37,306 bases of DNA. Origin: Actinomycetes bacterium. Its GTDB lineage: Bacteria > Actinomycetota > Actinomycetes > Actinomycetales > Microbacteriaceae. Each line of letters starts with the position of its first letter. Position 1 is the first letter of the stretch. The notes under the pieces are model-generated. The model was not told the origin of the DNA. It saw only the letters and a program-made list of their open reading frames with translations, and searched no databases. Made by a program: the position numbers and the translations under genes. Of this stretch, positions 33,848-37,306 are shown piece by piece. The stretch is from contig JAEXHA010000164.1 in NCBI GenBank assembly GCA_023450335.1, positions 1-37,306 on the forward strand. The letters are read 5' to 3'.

Positions 33848-35041
33848 TTACTTGATGATCTTGGTCACCGTGCCGGCGCCGACGGTGCGGCCACCCTCAC
33901 GGATCGCGAAGCCGAGGCCCTCTTCCATGGCGATGGGCTGGATCAGCTCAACGGTCATGTCCGTGGTGTCGCCGGGCATGACCATCTCGGTGCCCTCGGG
34001 CAGCGAGATGACGCCGGTGACGTCCGTGGTGCGGAAGTAGAACTGCGGGCGGTAGTTCGTGTAGAAGGGGTTGTGACGGCCACCCTCGTCCTTCGACAGG
34101 ATGTACGCGGTGCCCTCGAAGTTGGTGTGAGGGGTAACCGAACCCGGCTTCACGACGACCTGGCCACGCTCGACGTCGTCACGCTTGGTGCCGCGCAGGA
34201 GCAGACCACAGTTCTCGCCGGCCCAGGCCTCGTCGAGCTGCTTGTGGAACATCTCGATACCGGTGACGATCGTCTTCTGCGTCGGGCGCAGACCCACGAT
34301 CTCGACCTCCGAGTTGATGGCCAGGGTGCCACGCTCGGCGCGGCCGGTGACGACGGTGCCACGACCGGTGATCGTGAAGACGTCCTCGATCGGCATGAGG
34401 AAGGGCTTGTCGCGGTCACGCACCGGGTCGGGAACGTTCTCGTCGACGGCCTCCATGAGGTCGAGGATCGACTGGACCCACTTGTCGTCGCCCTCGAGCG
34501 CCTTCAGCGCCGAGACGCGGATGACCGGAGCGTTCTCGCCGTCGAAGTCCTGCGAGCTGAGCAGCTCACGGACCTCGAGCTCGACGAGCTCCAGGATCTC
34601 CTCGTCGTCGACCGCGTCCGACTTGTTCAGCGCGACCAGCAGGTAGGGGACGCCGACCTGCTTGGCGAGCAGAACGTGCTCACGGGTCTGAGCCATCGGG
34701 CCGTCGGTGGCGGCGACCACGAGGATCGCGCCGTCCATCTGAGCGGCACCGGTGATCATGTTCTTGATGTAGTCAGCGTGGCCGGGAGCGTCGACGTGCG
34801 CGTAGTGACGCTTCGGGGTCTCGTACTCGATGTGCGAGATGTTGATCGTGATACCGCGCTGACGCTCTTCGGGAGCGGAGTCGATGGTCGCGAAGTCGCG
34901 CTGCACGTTGGTGGCCGACGGGTACTTGTCAGCGAGCACCTTCGAGATCGCGGCGCTCAGCGTCGTCTTACCGTGGTCGACGTGACCGATCGTTCCGATG
35001 TTCACGTGCGGCTTGGTCCGCTCGAACTTGGCCTTAGCCAC
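33848..35041 (-). CDS. tuf: Elongation factor Tu
   Basis: GTPase that brings aminoacyl-tRNA to the ribosome. The 397-aa product has the usual length. The G1 motif is GHVDHGKT (residues 19-26), followed by the switch region GITINISHIEYET, DAPGH (G3) and NKSD (G4). Domains 2 and 3 contain TGRGTVVTGRAERG and the final GGRTVGAGTVTKI. It starts at GTG 35041 with GAGGAGG just upstream. It lies downstream of fusA with its own possible promoter and ends at a strong terminator. Confidence 0.98.
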   Translation of the reverse strand: MAKAKFERTKPHVNIGTIGHVDHGKTTLSAAISKVLADKYPSATNVQRDFATIDSAPEERQRGITINISHIEYETPKRHYAHVDAPGHADYIKNMITGAAQMDGAILVVAATDGPMAQTREHVLLAKQVGVPYLLVALNKSDAVDDEEILELVELEVRELLSSQDFDGENAPVIRVSALKALEGDDKWVQSILDLMEAVDENVPDPVRDRDKPFLMPIEDVFTITGRGTVVTGRAERGTLAINSEVEIVGLRPTQKTIVTGIEMFHKQLDEAWAGENCGLLLRGTKRDDVERGQVVVKPGSVTPHTNFEGTAYILSKDEGGRHNPFYTNYRPQFYFRTTDVTGVISLPEGTEMVMPGDTTDMTVELIQPIAMEEGLGFAIREGGRTVGAGTVTKIIK

Positions 35042-35115
35042 TGGGTCCTCCTCAGGACGTCATGTAGGGGTTTCCGGGCACTGGATTGCGACCGGTCTTC
35101 TACGGGGTTGCTGTC

Positions 35116-35121
35116 AGTGTA
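35116..35121 (-). promoter_or_regulatory. Possible tuf promoter -10
   Basis: TACACT on the minus strand lies in the fusA-tuf gap, about 75 bases before the tuf start. It matches the -10 form used elsewhere in the window, but no good -35 is visible. It would give tuf extra transcription independent of fusA. Confidence 0.4.
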
Positions 35122-35148
35122 GTTGACGTGTCTGTATTCAGTTTGGGT

Positions 35149-35178
35149 GGATGCCGGAGGCGCGAACCCCCGGCATCC
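35149..35178 (-). terminator. Hairpin after fusA
   Basis: A perfect 9-bp inverted repeat (GGATGCCGG, 12-base loop, CCGGCATCC) begins 14 bases after the fusA stop. There is no T-tract. It may be an attenuator, a partial terminator or an mRNA processing site between fusA and tuf. Confidence 0.45.
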
Positions 35179-35192
35179 GAGTCAGGAGAGGG

Positions 35193-37306
35193 TCACTCGC
35201 CCTTGGTCTTCTGGATGATCTCGTCCGCGACGGCCCGGGGGACCTCGGCGTACGAGTCGAACTCCATCGAGTAGACCGCGCGACCCGAAGTCTTCGAGCG
35301 CAGGTCACCGATGTAGCCGAACATCTCCGAGAGCGGCACGAGGGCACGGACGACCTTGACGCCGGCCGCATCCTCCATGGTCTGGATCTGTCCACGGCGC
35401 GAGTTCAGGTCGCCGATGACGTCGCCCATGTACTCCTCGGGAGTACGGACCTCGACGCTCATGAGCGGCTCGAGGATGGCGGGGTCCGCCTTGCGGAGCG
35501 CCTCCTTGAAGCCCATGGAGCCGGCGATCTTGAACGCCATCTCCGAAGAGTCGACGTCGTGCGACTGGCCGTCCATCAGGGTGGCCTTGACACCCACGAC
35601 CGGGTAGCCCGCCAGCACGCCGACGTTCATCGCGTCCTGGAAGCCCTGGTTGGTGGGCTCGATGTACTCGCGCGGGATCCGGCCACCGGTGACCTTGTTC
35701 TCGAACTCGTACGTCTTGTCGGCCGTGACCTCGAGCGGCTCGATCGCGAACTGGATCTTCGCGAACTGACCCGAACCACCGGTCTGCTTCTTGTGGGTGT
35801 AGTCGTGACGGTCGACGGTCCGGCGGATCGTCTCGCGGTACGCCACCTGCGGCTTGCCGACGTTGGCCTCGACGTTGAACTCGCGCTTCATGCGGTCGAC
35901 GAGGATGTCGAGGTGCAGCTCGCCCATGCCCTTGATGGTCGTCTGACCGGTCTCGGGGTTCAGCTCGGTGCGGAAGGTGGGGTCCTCCTCAGCGAGCTTC
36001 TGGATGGCGACACCCAGCTTCTCCTGGTCGGCCTTGGTCTTCGGCTCGATGGCGACCTCGATGACGGGCTCGGGGAAGGTCATCGACTCGAGCACGACCG
36101 GCGCTGCCGGGTCGGCCAGGGTGTCACCGGTGGTGGTGTCCTTCAGGCCGATGACGGCGTAGATGTTGCCGGCGGTGACGCCGTCGACCGGGTTCTCCTT
36201 GTTGGCGTGCATCTGGAAGATCTTCCCGATGCGCTCCTTCTTGCCCTTGGTCGAGTTGGTGACCGCCGAGCCGGAGTCGAGGTGACCCGAGTACACGCGG
36301 ATGTAGGTCAGCCGACCGAAGAACGGGTGCACGGCGACCTTGAAGGCCAGCGCCGAGAACGGGTCGTTGGCGTCGGGGTGACGCTCGATGATCGTGTCGT
36401 AGTCCTTCGGGTCGTGCGCCTCGATGGCGCCGACGTCGAGGGGGTTCGGCAGGAAGTCAACGACGGCGTCCAGCATGGGCTGCACACCGCGGTTCTTGAA
36501 CGCCGAGCCGCACAGCACGGGGTAGACCTCGCTGGCGACGGTGAGCTTGCGGATCGCACCCTTGATCTCGGTGAGCGTGAGCTCCTCGCCGCCGAAGTAC
36601 TTCTCCAGCAGCGCATCGTCGCTCTCGGCGACCGTCTCGAGCAGCTTCTCGCGGTACTCCGCGGCCTTGTCGGCCAGGTGCGCCGGGATCTCCTGGACCT
36701 CGTACTTGGCGCCCATGGTCACGTCACCCTTGGAGTCACCCTCCCAGACGAGCGCACGCATCTCGACGAGGTCGACCACGCCGACGAAGTCGCTCTCGGC
36801 GCCGATGGGCAGCTGCAGCACGAGCGGCTTGGCGCCCAGGCGGCTGACGATGGTGTCGACGGTGAAGTAGAAGTCCGCACCGAGCTTGTCCATCTTGTTG
36901 ACGAAGCAGATGCGCGGGACGTTGTACTTGTCGGCCTGACGCCACACGGTCTCGGACTGGGGCTCGACGCCCTCCTTGCCGTCGAAGACGGCGACGGCGC
37001 CGTCGAGGACGCGGAGCGAGCGCTCCACCTCGACGGTGAAGTCGACGTGACCGGGGGTGTCGATGATGTTGATCTGGTTCTTGTTCCAGAAGCAGGTCAC
37101 GGCGGCAGACGTGATCGTGATGCCGCGCTCCTTCTCCTGCTCCATCCAGTCGGTCGTCGAGGCGCCGTCGTGCGTCTCGCCGAGCTTGTGGTTGACGCCC
37201 GTGTAGAACAGGATGCGCTCGGTCGTCGTGGTCTTGCCGGCATCGATGTGCGCCATGATGCCGATGTTGCGGACCTTGCTCAGGTCCGTGAGCACGTCTT
37301 GTGCCA
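35193..37306 (-). CDS. fusA: Elongation factor G (start one base outside the window)
   Basis: GTPase that drives translocation on the ribosome and, with RRF, recycling. The visible product has the G1 motif AHIDAGKTT near the N-terminus, the switch KERGITITSAAVTCFW, DTPGHVDF (G3) and NKMD (G4), then all further EF-G domains, ending EIIQKTKGE. An in-frame GTG at 37295 gives 700 aa, but the bases before it read TG GCA CAA GAC, so an ATG using the next base outside the window would give the usual MAQDVLTDLSK start and 704 aa. It is the first visible gene of the fusA-tuf unit. Confidence 0.97.
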   Translation of the reverse strand, partial: AQDVLTDLSKVRNIGIMAHIDAGKTTTTERILFYTGVNHKLGETHDGASTTDWMEQEKERGITITSAAVTCFWNKNQINIIDTPGHVDFTVEVERSLRVLDGAVAVFDGKEGVEPQSETVWRQADKYNVPRICFVNKMDKLGADFYFTVDTIVSRLGAKPLVLQLPIGAESDFVGVVDLVEMRALVWEGDSKGDVTMGAKYEVQEIPAHLADKAAEYREKLLETVAESDDALLEKYFGGEELTLTEIKGAIRKLTVASEVYPVLCGSAFKNRGVQPMLDAVVDFLPNPLDVGAIEAHDPKDYDTIIERHPDANDPFSALAFKVAVHPFFGRLTYIRVYSGHLDSGSAVTNSTKGKKERIGKIFQMHANKENPVDGVTAGNIYAVIGLKDTTTGDTLADPAAPVVLESMTFPEPVIEVAIEPKTKADQEKLGVAIQKLAEEDPTFRTELNPETGQTTIKGMGELHLDILVDRMKREFNVEANVGKPQVAYRETIRRTVDRHDYTHKKQTGGSGQFAKIQFAIEPLEVTADKTYEFENKVTGGRIPREYIEPTNQGFQDAMNVGVLAGYPVVGVKATLMDGQSHDVDSSEMAFKIAGSMGFKEALRKADPAILEPLMSVEVRTPEEYMGDVIGDLNSRRGQIQTMEDAAGVKVVRALVPLSEMFGYIGDLRSKTSGRAVYSMEFDSYAEVPRAVADEIIQKTKGE

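Noticed and set aside
37293..37295. GTG 37295 as the real start of EF-G
   Set aside because: It would drop the usual MAQD start; the bases up to the window edge fit an ATG whose first base is just outside.

Overview
The window is high-GC DNA with actinobacterial features: many GTG starts, GGAGG-type ribosome binding sites, and Lys/Ala-rich tails on ribosomal proteins. The gene order and protein sequences look most like Microbacteriaceae, probably Microbacterium. The genus is inferred from the look of the proteins, not from a search.

Region 1 (about 84-12780, all minus strand) is the S10-spc ribosomal superoperon. In transcription order it runs rpsJ, rplC, rplD, rplW, rplB, rpsS, rplV, rpsC, rplP, rpmC, rpsQ, rplN, rplX, rplE, rpsH, rplF, rplR, rpsE, rpmD, rplO, secY, adk, map. 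Most genes overlap by 1 or 4 bases or lie 2-60 bases apart. A promoter (TTGCGA, 17 bases, TAGACT) precedes a leader of about 320 nt with several hairpins. No S14 gene lies between rplE and rpsH, where many bacteria carry one.

Region 2 (about 12830-33723) is a cell-surface polysaccharide locus placed between the S10 operon and tuf/fusA. Its left arm (minus strand) encodes a small MT0933-type protein, a VanZ-like protein, the initiating polyprenyl-phosphate sugar transferase, a DUF4012 membrane protein and a PslG-like secreted glycoside hydrolase. An outward plus-strand unit follows: an acyltransferase-3/SGNH O-acyltransferase, a stand-alone pyruvyl-transferase-like protein and a GT-B glycosyltransferase. 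A three-gene minus operon comes next: a GT-A/pyruvyl-transferase fusion, an ABC-exporter-like membrane domain fused to a pyruvyl-transferase domain, and a GT-B glycosyltransferase. The rest are a plus-strand GT34-like glycosyltransferase, a GH130-like/pyruvyl-transferase/beta-sandwich protein, and two coupled GT4 glycosyltransferases. Together they suggest an acylated and possibly pyruvylated exopolysaccharide or wall-linked glycan. No recognisable flippase, polymerase or ABC ATPase lies in the window.

Region 3 (33801-37306, minus strand) is fusA-tuf with a strong terminator after tuf. The likely ATG of fusA falls one base beyond the window edge.

The most unusual content is four pyruvyl-transferase-family domains in one locus, three of them fused to different partners (membrane domain, glycosyltransferase, GH130-like propeller), with different states of the conserved motifs. 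Several locus genes also have a TANACT -10 element only 6-9 bases before the start codon, which points to leaderless or nearly leaderless transcription.
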